Assembly (NCBI GenBank): GCA_949292025.1
Contig: CASEYC010000008.1
Coordinates: forward strand, 1 to 51,963
Direction: 5' to 3'
Length of the DNA stretch: 51,963 nt
Origin: an uncultured Bacteroides sp.
GTDB taxonomy: Bacteria > Bacteroidota > Bacteroidia > Bacteroidales > Bacteroidaceae
The notes beneath the pieces are model-generated. The model was given only the letters and a program-made list of their open reading frames with translations, had not been told where the DNA came from and did not search any database. This document shows, piece by piece, positions 1-9,495 of the stretch. Position 1 is the stretch's first letter, and the number at the start of each line of letters is the position of its first letter. The translations under genes and the position numbers were made by a program.

Positions 1-64
1 GAAAGCCATCCTCTAATTGCAGACGGGATTCGTCTGTCAATGATATGGTTTTGATCTTTGCCAT
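1..64 (-). CDS. IS630-like transposase, N-terminal fragment (runs off the left edge)
   Basis: Reading leftwards from an ATG at 64, the first 21 codons give MAKIKTISLTDESRLQLEDG followed by F, and the frame is open to the window edge. This resembles the start of Bacteroidota IS630-family transposases, whose N-terminus is a helix-turn-helix that binds the element's ends. A good TAnnTTTG box (TACCTTTG, minus strand, 90-97) lies 25 nt upstream of the ATG. The catalytic DDE domain is outside the window, so the family call rests on memory of the N-terminal motif only and the gene's completeness is unknown. Confidence 0.45.
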   Translation of the reverse strand, partial: MAKIKTISLTDESRLQLEDGF

Positions 65-89
65 AATAGTACAACTCTATAATAATGGG

Positions 90-97
90 CAAAGGTA
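90..97 (-). promoter_or_regulatory. Putative -7 box (TACCTTTG) for the left transposase gene
   Basis: TACCTTTG on the minus strand matches the Bacteroidota -7 consensus TAnnTTTG exactly and lies 25 nt before the ATG at 64. No clear TTTG -33 element is seen at the expected 19-21 bp. The rest of 65-158 is AT-rich, with no recognisable promoter for the rightward gene. Confidence 0.4.
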
Positions 98-158
98 CAA
101 ACTCATAATGATATAAACTAATTTTCAACATCTACTTATAAATTATTATTGTTTATTT

Positions 159-1973
159 ATGAAACGTATTTTGTCTTTAGCTTTGCCGTTGCTGTTGATG
201 GGCGGCAACAGCTTCGCCCAATGGGAACCTGCGGGCGACCGGATCAAAACCGAGTGGGCCGCGCAAATCGACCCTGCCCATGTATTGCCCGAATATCCGC
301 GCCCGCAAATGGAGCGTGACCGGTGGCAGAACCTGAACGGGTTGTGGCAGTATGCCGTCGTGCCCAAAGATGCCACCATGCCCGGTGAATTTGAGGGCGA
401 AATTCTCGTACCTTTTGCCATCGAATCTTCCTTGTCGGGTGTGGGTCGCCGGTTGGACGAGAAGTCCGAGCTGGTTTATTCCCGGACGTTCACCGTGCCT
501 TCCGCCTGGCAGGGACAACGTGTCCTGTTGCACTTCGGTGCCGTGGATTGGAAGGCCGACGTGTGGGTGAACGATGTGAGAGTGGGTAGCCACGAAGGCG
601 GCTTCACTCCTTTCTCGTTCGATGTCACTGCGGCTTTGGCTGGCAAGGGTGCTGTCAACACGTTGACCGTGCGCGTGTGGGATCCCACCGACAATGGCCC
701 GCAGCCGCGCGGCAAGCAGGTGAACCGTCCCGAAGGCATCTGGTATACGCCGGTGAGCGGCATCTGGCAGACCGTCTGGTTGGAGCCGGTGCCTGCTTCT
801 TATATAGAGAGTCTCCGCATCACGCCCGATATTGACCGACACGTACTCACTGTCCAGCCCGTCACTGCCGCCACTTCCTGCCTGGCCGAGGTCGAGGTCT
901 ATGACGGCGACCGCCTGGTGGCCACCGGGCGCAGCATCAACGGGCAACCGGTAGAAGTGCGTATGCCGGCCGACATGAAGCTTTGGAGCCCCGATTCTCC
1001 TTTCCTCTACGACCTGAAGGTACGCCTGAAGGACGGGAAGAAGACGTTGGACGAGGTGGACAGCTATGCCGCTATGCGCAAGTTCTCCACCTTGCGGGAC
1101 AAGGACGGCATCATGCGCTTGGCACTCAACAATAAACCTGTCTTTCAATACGGTCCGCTGGACCAAGGCTGGTGGCCCGACGGTCTCTATACGGCACCCA
1201 CGGACGAGGCCCTGCGCTATGACATTGAGATGACGAAGAAGTTCGGCTTCAACATGATACGCAAGCACATCAAGGTAGAGCCCGCCCGCTGGTACACCTA
1301 TTGCGACCGCTTGGGTATCATCGTCTGGCAAGACATGCCCAGTGGCGACCGCAACCCCGAATGGCAGATGCGCCAGTATTTTACCGGCGTTGACCGGACG
1401 CGCACTCCGGAATCCGAAGCTATCTACCGCAAGGAGTGGAAGGAAATCATCGACTGCCTCTATTCCTATCCCTGCATTGGCGTATGGGTGCCTTTCAACG
1501 AAGCCTGGGGACAGTTCAAGACACCGGAGATTGCCGCTTGGACCAAGCAGTACGATCCTTCGCGTCTGGTCAACCCCGCCAGCGGCGGCAACCACTACAC
1601 ATGCGGCGACATCTTGGACTTGCACAACTATCCCGCCCCCGAAATGTTCCTGTATGACGCACAGCGTGCCACGGTATTGGGCGAGTTCGGCGGCATCGGC
1701 CTGGTGCTGAAGGACCACCTGTGGGAACCTGACCGCAACTGGGGCTATGTGCAGTTCAATTCGCCCAAGGAAGTGACGGACGAATACGTGAAGTATGCCA
1801 ATATGCTTTTGAAACTCATCAAGCGCGGCTTCTCGGCTGCCGTCTATACACAGACCACCGATGTGGAGGTGGAGGTGAACGGCCTGATGACCTACGACCG
1901 CAAGGTGGTGAAGATGGATGCTGACCGTGTGCGTGAGATTAATCAACGCATCTGTCGGTCGCTGGACGAATAA
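159..1973 (+). CDS. GH2 family glycoside hydrolase (beta-galactosidase-like), secreted
   Basis: This 604-residue protein has a signal peptide (about 1-20, ending ...GNSFA-Q). Then come a GH2 sugar-binding jelly roll (about 45-210), an immunoglobulin-like domain (about 215-310) and a TIM barrel (about 315-600). The acid/base is Glu448 in the motif FNEAWGQ and the nucleophile is Glu509 in LGEFGG, both in canonical contexts. GH2 covers beta-galactosidase, glucuronidase and mannosidase; the exact sugar is not readable here. At about 600 residues it is the short form without extra C-terminal domains. The stop lies 7 bp before the HTCS start, so the two are probably co-transcribed. It is the upstream edge of PUL A and likely removes terminal or side-chain sugars in the periplasm. 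Confidence 0.88.
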   Translation: MKRILSLALPLLLMGGNSFAQWEPAGDRIKTEWAAQIDPAHVLPEYPRPQMERDRWQNLNGLWQYAVVPKDATMPGEFEGEILVPFAIESSLSGVGRRLDEKSELVYSRTFTVPSAWQGQRVLLHFGAVDWKADVWVNDVRVGSHEGGFTPFSFDVTAALAGKGAVNTLTVRVWDPTDNGPQPRGKQVNRPEGIWYTPVSGIWQTVWLEPVPASYIESLRITPDIDRHVLTVQPVTAATSCLAEVEVYDGDRLVATGRSINGQPVEVRMPADMKLWSPDSPFLYDLKVRLKDGKKTLDEVDSYAAMRKFSTLRDKDGIMRLALNNKPVFQYGPLDQGWWPDGLYTAPTDEALRYDIEMTKKFGFNMIRKHIKVEPARWYTYCDRLGIIVWQDMPSGDRNPEWQMRQYFTGVDRTRTPESEAIYRKEWKEIIDCLYSYPCIGVWVPFNEAWGQFKTPEIAAWTKQYDPSRLVNPASGGNHYTCGDILDLHNYPAPEMFLYDAQRATVLGEFGGIGLVLKDHLWEPDRNWGYVQFNSPKEVTDEYVKYANMLLKLIKRGFSAAVYTQTTDVEVEVNGLMTYDRKVVKMDADRVREINQRICRSLDE

Positions 1974-1980
1974 ATACTTG

Positions 1981-4900
1981 ATGATGAATAAAATATTGTG
2001 GATTGTCGTTTGGGTGGGAGTGTGGTGTATATCCCTCTCGACTATGGTATATGCCGAAACTCCCATCCATTATTATTTCCGCACGCTGGATGTCCGCAAC
2101 GGCCTTTCGCAGAATACTGTCTATCAGATTTTGCAGGATCGGCAGGGCTTCATGTGGTTTGGCACCAAAGAAGGATTAAACCGTTATGACGGCCTTACTT
2201 TTCGTGTCTACAAGAAGGAAAACTCCGGCTTGGGCAAGAACTTCATCACGGCATTGCACGAAGATGTGGACGGCAATATCTGGGTGGGCACTGATGGCGG
2301 GGTTTTCATTTATCAGCCTTTGTTGGATACGTTTACGGCTTTTGACTTGGTGAGCGACCGTGGCAGCCGTGTCATCGGCTATGTGACGCAGATTTCGGCT
2401 GACGGCGATGACGTCTGGATGTCGGTAGAAGGGCAGGGATTGTTTCGCTATAACCTCCGTGAGAAACGTCTGGTACATATCTTCGGTGAATCCGATATGC
2501 CCAATATCACCCGTTTCTGGATTCGCGACGACATGTGCTGGCTGGCTTTGTATGCAGACAATGTGTACTATGTGCCCAAGGACTTCAGTGTTCCCCTCCG
2601 TCCGTACAAGAATGCCGATGGGCAGGAAATCTTCAAGGGAGCCATTATCAACTGGGCAGTCAGGGGACCGCACAACCGGGTGTATGTCGCCTCCAATACT
2701 GGTTTGGACGAAATCAACCACACAACCGGTCAGTCACGCCGTCTGCTGAGCGCCTATGTGCGCACCTTGCAGTTCAAGACCGACGACGAGCTGTGGGCAG
2801 GTACCGAGACCGGCCTCTATATCTGCCATCTGTCAGACGGGAACCAGATACACGTGACGGTTCCCGACCAAGATGATAGTTATGCCTTGTCGGACAACGC
2901 CATCTACTCCCTTTGCCTTGACAAGGAACAAGGCATGTGGATAGGTTCTTACTTTGGCGGCGTCAATTATGCTCCCTACCAGTGGACTTATTTTGAGAAG
3001 GTCTATCCACGTAGCGGCTTGGAATATTTCGGGCGGCGTGTGCGCGAATTTTGTGAAGGAAAAGACGGCACGTTGTGGATAGGTACGGAAGACAAGGGGC
3101 TTTTCCATTACGACCCGCAGAGCGGCAACATTACGCCATTCAGGCATCCGTCCATCTATCGCAACGTGCATGGCCTTTGCCTGGACGACGATGAATTGTG
3201 GGTAGGTACTTTTTCCGGCGGTTTGAACCGCGTGAACCTGCGTACCCGCAACGTCCGTCATTATGCCCGCGGCGAAGCCGACAACCAGTTGCCGGCCAAT
3301 GACATCTTTACGATTTGTCGGACGGCCGGAGACGAAATCCTGATAGGCACCACTTCGGGACTGGTGAAGTACAATCGCGAAACGGACGATTTCACGCGCG
3401 TTTCCCAGTTGGGCAATCTGTTCATCTATGATATATGGGAAGATTATGATGGCAACCTTTGGTTTGCCACCTATGCCAACGGCCTCTTCTGTTATGATGT
3501 GCACCGGAAGCGTTGGCACAACTACCTGTCGGATGAACGGGATTCCACGTCGCTGGCCTACGACAAAGTCATTAGCATCTTTGAGGACAGCCGCAAGCGT
3601 CTATGGTTTATGACGCTGGGAGGCGGATGCTGCCTCTATCATCCGGAGAAGGACAATTTTACCCGGTATGACATTTCCAAGGGATTTCCCAATACCATAT
3701 ATAAGATGGTGGAAGACCAGAAGGGCAATTTGTGGATAACTTCTAACGAGGGCTTGTTGTGTTTCAACCCCGACACCGGCTTCCGGCGCAATTATACGAC
3801 AGCCAATGGCCTGTTGAGCAACCAGTTCAATTTCCAGTCCGGTTATTGTGATGCGGACGGCCATATCTATCTGGGCAGCATCAATGGTTTCATTGTCTTT
3901 GATCCTGCCACTTTTGTTGAAAATGACTATTTGCCTCCGGTGGTGTTGACGGACCTCTACGTCTTCAACAAGCGGGTGTCTGCCGCTACTTCCGGTTCGC
4001 CTTTGTCGAATAATATTGTCTATTCGGACGGCATTGAGTTGGATGCCGAGCAGAATTCCTTTTCCTTCTCGGTGGCTGCCTTGAGCTATCAGGCTCCGGA
4101 GATGAACCGTTTGGAATACCGCTTGGATGGTTTCGACACGGAGTGGTATCCCGTAGGGCGCAATTCGCGCATCACTTATTCGCGCCTGCCTTACGGCAAT
4201 TACCATCTTCATGTGCGCGGTTCTAACAGTGATGGCAAGTGGAATCCCACGGAATGCGTACTGGGTATCCGTATCCGTCCGCCGTTCTATTTGTCCGCTT
4301 GGGCATACGTGGTTTATGCCGTTTTGTTCATCTGCACCTTGCTGTGGACAGGACTCTATTTCCGCAGAAGGGCACAACGGCGCAACCGTTTGGCCATGGA
4401 GAAATTGGAGCGTGAGAAGGAACGGGAAATCTATACGGCAAAGATAGATTTCTTCACCAATGTGGCCCATGAAATACGCACGCCCCTGACGCTCATTAAA
4501 AGCCCGTTGGAAAACGTGCTGGCTGCGAAGGCCGTGCCCGGAGATATTCGTGATGACTTGGAAATTATGGATCTCAACACCAACCGTTTGCTGGACTTGG
4601 TGAACCAGTTGCTGGACTTCCGCAAGACAGAAACCCGGGGCTTCCAGCTGAATTTTGTAGAATTCGACGTTGTGGATATCGTGCAGCGCACTTGCAAACG
4701 CTTCCGTCCTTTGGCTCGTCAGCGTGGCATTGAGATGGAGTTGGATTTGCCGGAAAAACTCTATGCTTCTGTGGACAAGGAGGGACTGACGAAAATCATC
4801 AGCAACCTGCTGACCAATGCCGTCAAGTATGCCGAGACATTCATCCGTATTCAACTGAAGCATGAAGACGGCCGGTTGTTCTTCACGGTGTCCAACGACG

Positions 4901-5946
4901 GTGTCCTGGTGCCGTCGGATATGCGTGAGGAAATCTTCAAGCCTTTCATCCGCTACAACAACGAGCAGTCCGGTTCGGTGGCAGGCACCGGTATCGGTTT
5001 AGCCTTGGCCCGTTCATTGGCCGAGCTGCACGGAGGCACACTCCGTATGGTGGATGAGGCGAATGCCAATGTCTTTTGTCTGTCACTTCCGTTGGAGCAT
5101 GAGCATACGTTCAATGTCGAGGGCCTTAAAGAAGGGCTGCCTGGAGAGGAAGGCGCATCCCAGTCCGAGGCTGGCGGTACAGCTGTTGTTGACGGTCAGC
5201 GCTACGCTTTGCTGGTGGTGGAGGACAATGCCGAGATGCGCGCGTTTATTACCAAGATTTTCGCAAGTGAGTATCGTATGCTTGCCGCTCCCAACGGCGC
5301 AGTAGCCCTGAAGATATTGGAAACGGAGGCCGTGAACCTGGTTATCTCCGACATCGTGATGCCCGAGATGGACGGGCTGGAACTATGCGAGCACCTGAAG
5401 TCCAAGCTGGACTACAGCCATATCCCGGTTATCCTGCTGACGGCCAAGACCACGCTGCAGGCCAAGATAGAAGGCATGAAGTTCGGAGCAGATGCCTATG
5501 TGGAGAAACCTTTCTCGGTGGAATACCTCAAGGTTTGCGTTTCCAATCTGTTGGACAATCGCGAGAAGTTGCGCAAAGCTTTTGCCCACTCGCCCTTTGT
5601 GGAGGCCAACAGCATGGCCATGACCAAGGCCGATGAAGTCTTTCTGCAAAAGCTGAACGGATTGGTGACTGAGAATATGTCTAATCCGGATTTCTCCCTG
5701 GACGATATGGCTTCGCTGCTCAACATGAGCCGTTCCAGCCTGAGTCGCAAAATCAAGGGCTTGCTGGACATGACCCCCGGTGATTATATCCGTCTGGAGC
5801 GTTTGAAGCGTGCCGCCCAGTTGCTGAAAGAAGGAAGTTATAAGATCAATGAAGTCTGTTACATGACCGGCTTCAACACGCCTTCCTATTTTACTAAAGT
5901 ATTTCAGCGTCAGTTCGGCGTGTTGCCCAAGGACTTTGTGCAATGA
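1981..5946 (+). CDS. Hybrid two-component system sensor/regulator (HTCS) of PUL A
   Basis: Single-polypeptide sensor, kinase and transcription factor, 1321 residues from the ATG at 1981. An in-frame start at 1918 would overlap the GH2 gene and has no signal peptide, so I reject it. Order: signal peptide (about 1-25); two beta-propellers of Reg_prop blades (WFGTKEGLNRYDG-type repeats, about 35-680); Y_Y_Y domain (about 690-765); one membrane helix (about 775-797); HisKA with phospho-acceptor His830 in NVAHEIRTPL; HATPase with N box near 940 and GTGIGLA near 1002; receiver with Asp1124 in SDIVMPEMDG; and a C-terminal AraC-type helix-turn-helix (about 1220-1321). The family senses oligosaccharides in the periplasm and activates the adjacent susC. 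It sits directly upstream of susC/susD in the same direction. Confidence 0.95.
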   Translation: MMNKILWIVVWVGVWCISLSTMVYAETPIHYYFRTLDVRNGLSQNTVYQILQDRQGFMWFGTKEGLNRYDGLTFRVYKKENSGLGKNFITALHEDVDGNIWVGTDGGVFIYQPLLDTFTAFDLVSDRGSRVIGYVTQISADGDDVWMSVEGQGLFRYNLREKRLVHIFGESDMPNITRFWIRDDMCWLALYADNVYYVPKDFSVPLRPYKNADGQEIFKGAIINWAVRGPHNRVYVASNTGLDEINHTTGQSRRLLSAYVRTLQFKTDDELWAGTETGLYICHLSDGNQIHVTVPDQDDSYALSDNAIYSLCLDKEQGMWIGSYFGGVNYAPYQWTYFEKVYPRSGLEYFGRRVREFCEGKDGTLWIGTEDKGLFHYDPQSGNITPFRHPSIYRNVHGLCLDDDELWVGTFSGGLNRVNLRTRNVRHYARGEADNQLPANDIFTICRTAGDEILIGTTSGLVKYNRETDDFTRVSQLGNLFIYDIWEDYDGNLWFATYANGLFCYDVHRKRWHNYLSDERDSTSLAYDKVISIFEDSRKRLWFMTLGGGCCLYHPEKDNFTRYDISKGFPNTIYKMVEDQKGNLWITSNEGLLCFNPDTGFRRNYTTANGLLSNQFNFQSGYCDADGHIYLGSINGFIVFDPATFVENDYLPPVVLTDLYVFNKRVSAATSGSPLSNNIVYSDGIELDAEQNSFSFSVAALSYQAPEMNRLEYRLDGFDTEWYPVGRNSRITYSRLPYGNYHLHVRGSNSDGKWNPTECVLGIRIRPPFYLSAWAYVVYAVLFICTLLWTGLYFRRRAQRRNRLAMEKLEREKEREIYTAKIDFFTNVAHEIRTPLTLIKSPLENVLAAKAVPGDIRDDLEIMDLNTNRLLDLVNQLLDFRKTETRGFQLNFVEFDVVDIVQRTCKRFRPLARQRGIEMELDLPEKLYASVDKEGLTKIISNLLTNAVKYAETFIRIQLKHEDGRLFFTVSNDGVLVPSDMREEIFKPFIRYNNEQSGSVAGTGIGLALARSLAELHGGTLRMVDEANANVFCLSLPLEHEHTFNVEGLKEGLPGEEGASQSEAGGTAVVDGQRYALLVVEDNAEMRAFITKIFASEYRMLAAPNGAVALKILETEAVNLVISDIVMPEMDGLELCEHLKSKLDYSHIPVILLTAKTTLQAKIEGMKFGADAYVEKPFSVEYLKVCVSNLLDNREKLRKAFAHSPFVEANSMAMTKADEVFLQKLNGLVTENMSNPDFSLDDMASLLNMSRSSLSRKIKGLLDMTPGDYIRLERLKRAAQLLKEGSYKINEVCYMTGFNTPSYFTKVFQRQFGVLPKDFVQ

Positions 5947-6056
5947 ATTTGTCGGCAAATGCCATAAAACGTTCAACGCTTTCCTGTGGTAGTTTTTTGC
6001 GCGTTTTATTCCATGTGTTGGCGATTTTGTTCTATGCAGTCAAGAATCTGTTATTG

Positions 6057-6064
6057 TATTTTTG
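6057..6064 (+). promoter_or_regulatory. Putative -7 box (TATTTTTG) for the susC/susD operon of PUL A
   Basis: TATTTTTG fits TAnnTTTG and lies 166 bp before the SusC ATG at 6230. There is no good -33 element at 19-21 bp (the nearest TTTG, 6026-6029, is 27 bp away), as expected for an HTCS-activated promoter. The implied leader of about 160 nt contains GC-rich structure (see 6150-6203). Confidence 0.35.
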
Positions 6065-6149
6065 CATACGAGAATTACCTGATTATGAACCCCTAAAAAT
6101 GTAATATCATGAGTGATCGTATGACGTAACAGAATTTCAATTACCGGCC

Positions 6150-6203
6150 GCGGCGGAGCGGGAGTACTCCGGCGGCAAACAGTAACGCGGCGTTTTGTGC
6201 CGC
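6150..6203 (+). other. GC-rich structured leader before susC of PUL A
   Basis: In an otherwise AT-rich intergenic gap (5947-6229) there is a GC-rich island. It holds the perfect palindrome GGAGTACTCC (6161-6170) and a small hairpin with GCGGC at 6187-6191 pairing with GCCGC at 6199-6203, followed by ATCTTTT. This arrangement in a susC leader is compatible with RNA-level control such as attenuation or a small-RNA target, but could be incidental. Confidence 0.3.
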
Positions 6204-6229
6204 ATCTTTTAACACCTAATTCTATTAAA

Positions 6230-9200
6230 ATGGCAAAGAAATTTTTGTTTTTGATTTTTATGACAATGTTTGCGTTTGCCGCCTTTGCCCAGAATGGGAC
6301 AACGGCCACCGGTACGGTGAAAGACGCGAACGATGAGCCTTTGATAGGCGTGAGTGTAATGGTCAAGGGCACGCAGACCGGCGGCATCACTGACTTGGAC
6401 GGACGCTTCTCAGTCAATGCCAAACCGGGCGATGTGCTGGTATTCTCTTACATTGGTATGCAAACGAGCGAAATCGCTTGGCAAGGTACTCCGCTGGATG
6501 TGGTGATGCAGGAGGACATGCAGGCATTGGACGAAGTAGTAGTGGTGGGTTACGGCTCGCAGAAGAAGGTCAACCTGACCGGGTCGGTATCTTCCATCAA
6601 CTTTGACGAAGAAATGGAGTCACGTCCTGTCACCACCGTGGCAAATGCCCTCAGCGGCATGGCAGCCGGCTTGGGCGTGATGAGCACCGGCTCCAAGCCG
6701 AACGAAGAAAGCGCCCGCATCTCCATCCGTGGCACGGGCACGCTGAACAATTCCAGTCCGTTGGTATTGGTGGACGGCATGGAGATGGACTTGAACCAGA
6801 TCAACCCCAACGACATTGCCAGCATCTCGGTCCTGAAGGATGCCGCATCCTGCGCCATCTATGGTAACCGGGCGGCCAACGGCGTTATCCTGGTGACCAC
6901 CAAGAAAGGCTCCACGGAAGGCAAGGTGAACGTGACGTATTCCGGCAAGTTCTCCTACAACACCCCGGCCAAGCTGATCCGCCAGGTGTCCAACTATGCC
7001 GACTACATGGAGCTGTTCAACGAGGCTTGCGAGGGCAGCGGCACGGCCACGCTCTACAGCCAGAGCAACATTGACGCCTGGCGTGCAGCCGAACAGGACC
7101 CCAACGGCATCTCTGAGTCGGGCTATCCCAACTACGTGGCCTACCCGAACACGGACTGGTATGACGTGCTGTTCAACCCCAAATGGATGCAGGAGCACAC
7201 CGTGTCCGTGGTAGGCGCCGAGAAGCGCACCAACTACAGCTTCAGCGGCACCTTCCTGGACAACCCGGGCATCGCCCCCAACTCCGGCATGAAGAAGTAT
7301 TACTTCCGCTCCAACATCGAGTCTAAGATAACTTCCTTCCTGACCGCCGGGTTTCGCGTTTGGGGCTATCATACCGACCAAGAGCGCAACAACATTGACA
7401 ACCTGACTGGCACCGAGATGAAGAAGGCAAACCCCGGCACCTACCCGTATTACGACGGCTATTACGGCGCGGTGGCATCGACCGAGGAAGACGCCTCCGC
7501 CACCAATCCGCTCTACTTCATTGACACGCAGGAGGGTGCCAAGAAGCAGACCCGCTTCTACGTGAACCCATATGTGAAGGTGGACTTCTTGAAGCACTTC
7601 AGCTTCACCTACAATTTCTATTACGACAACTTCCGCAACGAACACACGCTGTATGATTCCGACTACAAGCCGCGCATGAACTTCCTGACGGGCGTGGTGA
7701 CCAACCATGCCCCCACGTCGAGCGAACTGGCTGAAGCCCAGGTGTATGACTGGCGCAACTATGAGCAGAGCTGGAAGAGCAGCGGCGTGCTGAACTACGG
7801 CCAGACCTTCGGCGGTAAGCACGAGGTGAGCGCCATGGCCGGCTATGAGGAATACCGCTGGTGGAAGCGCGAGATTGACATCTGCAAGAAAGGCATGGTG
7901 AACACCTCGCTGACCGACTTCAACGCCATGACCGAGCCGAGCTACCTCTCCGGCTATTCGCGCGAACTGGCCACCCGTTCCTGGTTCGGCCGCGTGAACT
8001 ACGTGTTCGACTCGCGCTACCTCTTCGAGGCCAACGTCCGCTATGACGGCTCGTCGCGTTTCGCCAAGGAGAACCGTTGGGGCGTGTTCCCCTCCTTCTC
8101 GGCCGGATGGCGCATCTCCGAAGAAGGGTTCCTGAAAGACCTGAACCTCTTCGACAACCTGAAGTTGCGCGCATCCTGGGGCAAGCTGGGAAACAGCGCC
8201 ATCAATGACTATTACGCCTACCAGTCGCTCTATGCGGTCAACAGCTACGTGTTCGGCGGCAATGTAAGCTCCGGCTTCGGCATGTCTTCCTTCTCCAATC
8301 CCAACCTGAAGTGGGAGACGACCGCCGTGACCAACATCGGTCTGGACGTGGCCGCCCTGAACAACCGCCTGACGGCCACTGTGGAATGGTATAACAAATT
8401 GACGGACGGCATCCTGTATCAGCCCTCCTTGTCCAACACGCTGTCTTATTTCGGCTCGCCCTACCAGAACATTGCCGAGGTGCGGAACCGCGGTTTCGAG
8501 CTCTCTTTGGGCTGGCGGGACCGTGTGCAGGATTTCCATTACAGCGTGAACGCCAACTTTTCGCTGAACAACAACGAGGTGACCAAGTATAAGGGTGCCT
8601 TGCAGCGCGGCTGGGTGGACGGCGTGTACACCACTAACATCGGCGACGTGTCCACCGGCGGCGACACCCGCGTGTTGGAAGGACATACCATCAACGAGTT
8701 CTACATGCTCAACCTGTATAGCGGCAACGGCAAATATTTCAATGCCGACGGTACGGTCAATCCCGGCGGTGGCCCCAAGGACGGCATGATTCGTACGGAG
8801 AACGACATGGCGTGGCTGCGTGCCATGGTGGATGCCGGCTATGAATTCTATCCGGCCAAAGGCATCGGCAAGAGTGAAATCTGGTATGGCGACGTGATCT
8901 ATGCCGACCTGAACGGAGACGGCATCTATGGCGATGACAACGACCGCGACTTCCAGGGCTTCTCGTCCACGCCGAAGTATTACTACGGTTTGCAGGCCAG
9001 CGCTTCGTGGAAGGGCTTCGACCTCTCCATGAGCTGGGCCGGCGCGGCAGGATTCAAGATCTCCTGGTGGGAACAGAGCCTGAACAGTACACGCCTGACG
9101 CGTTGCTACGGCATCGGCGAGGACGTGGCCAATGACCACTACTTCTACGACCCGGAGAATCCCAACGACCCTCGCACGAACATCTGGGCGGAGAATACCC

Positions 9201-9472
9201 GCCTGACCATCGGCGGCACCGCACAGACCGAGACGGCCAGCCAACTGTGGCTGCACAACGGCAATTACCTGAAGCTGAAGAACCTGACCATCGGCTACAC
9301 CTTCCCCAAGAAGTGGATGGACAAGCTCTATGTGCAGAACCTGCGCATCTATGCCACAGGCGAGAACCTGCTGACCATCACCAAGTTCAAAGGCTTGGAC
9401 CCGGAGATGGCAGCCGGAAACGGCTACCTGCCCATGCGCCAGTTTGCTTTCGGTATCAATGTTACATTCTAA
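6230..9472 (+). CDS. SusC-like TonB-dependent outer-membrane transporter (PUL A)
   Basis: 1080 residues from the ATG at 6230; an upstream in-frame ATG at 6197 would put residues before the signal peptide, so it is rejected. Signal peptide about 1-20 (ends FAAFA-Q), carboxypeptidase-regulatory-like domain about 24-96, TonB-box-like DEVVVVG at 101-107, plug domain about 110-230, then a beta-barrel ending in the aromatic ...FAFGINVTF typical of outer-membrane barrels. SusC proteins import oligosaccharides through the outer membrane together with a SusD lid, powered by TonB-ExbBD. The susD partner begins 23 bp downstream. It belongs to the same general family as the second SusC in the window (32137) but differs clearly in the barrel, implying a different ligand. 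Confidence 0.96.
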   Translation: MAKKFLFLIFMTMFAFAAFAQNGTTATGTVKDANDEPLIGVSVMVKGTQTGGITDLDGRFSVNAKPGDVLVFSYIGMQTSEIAWQGTPLDVVMQEDMQALDEVVVVGYGSQKKVNLTGSVSSINFDEEMESRPVTTVANALSGMAAGLGVMSTGSKPNEESARISIRGTGTLNNSSPLVLVDGMEMDLNQINPNDIASISVLKDAASCAIYGNRAANGVILVTTKKGSTEGKVNVTYSGKFSYNTPAKLIRQVSNYADYMELFNEACEGSGTATLYSQSNIDAWRAAEQDPNGISESGYPNYVAYPNTDWYDVLFNPKWMQEHTVSVVGAEKRTNYSFSGTFLDNPGIAPNSGMKKYYFRSNIESKITSFLTAGFRVWGYHTDQERNNIDNLTGTEMKKANPGTYPYYDGYYGAVASTEEDASATNPLYFIDTQEGAKKQTRFYVNPYVKVDFLKHFSFTYNFYYDNFRNEHTLYDSDYKPRMNFLTGVVTNHAPTSSELAEAQVYDWRNYEQSWKSSGVLNYGQTFGGKHEVSAMAGYEEYRWWKREIDICKKGMVNTSLTDFNAMTEPSYLSGYSRELATRSWFGRVNYVFDSRYLFEANVRYDGSSRFAKENRWGVFPSFSAGWRISEEGFLKDLNLFDNLKLRASWGKLGNSAINDYYAYQSLYAVNSYVFGGNVSSGFGMSSFSNPNLKWETTAVTNIGLDVAALNNRLTATVEWYNKLTDGILYQPSLSNTLSYFGSPYQNIAEVRNRGFELSLGWRDRVQDFHYSVNANFSLNNNEVTKYKGALQRGWVDGVYTTNIGDVSTGGDTRVLEGHTINEFYMLNLYSGNGKYFNADGTVNPGGGPKDGMIRTENDMAWLRAMVDAGYEFYPAKGIGKSEIWYGDVIYADLNGDGIYGDDNDRDFQGFSSTPKYYYGLQASASWKGFDLSMSWAGAAGFKISWWEQSLNSTRLTRCYGIGEDVANDHYFYDPENPNDPRTNIWAENTRLTIGGTAQTETASQLWLHNGNYLKLKNLTIGYTFPKKWMDKLYVQNLRIYATGENLLTITKFKGLDPEMAAGNGYLPMRQFAFGINVTF

Positions 9473-9495
9473 ATTAATATATAGGAGATTATGCA

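Noticed and set aside
1918-1980. Upstream start for the HTCS
   Set aside because: It would overlap the GH2 3' end and place about 21 residues before a good signal peptide; the ATG at 1981 fits better.
177-2066. Long open frame on the minus strand opposite the GH2 gene
   Set aside because: It is antisense to an enzyme with intact catalytic motifs and has His/Val/Gly-rich composition typical of a shadow of biased codons, with no recognisable domain.
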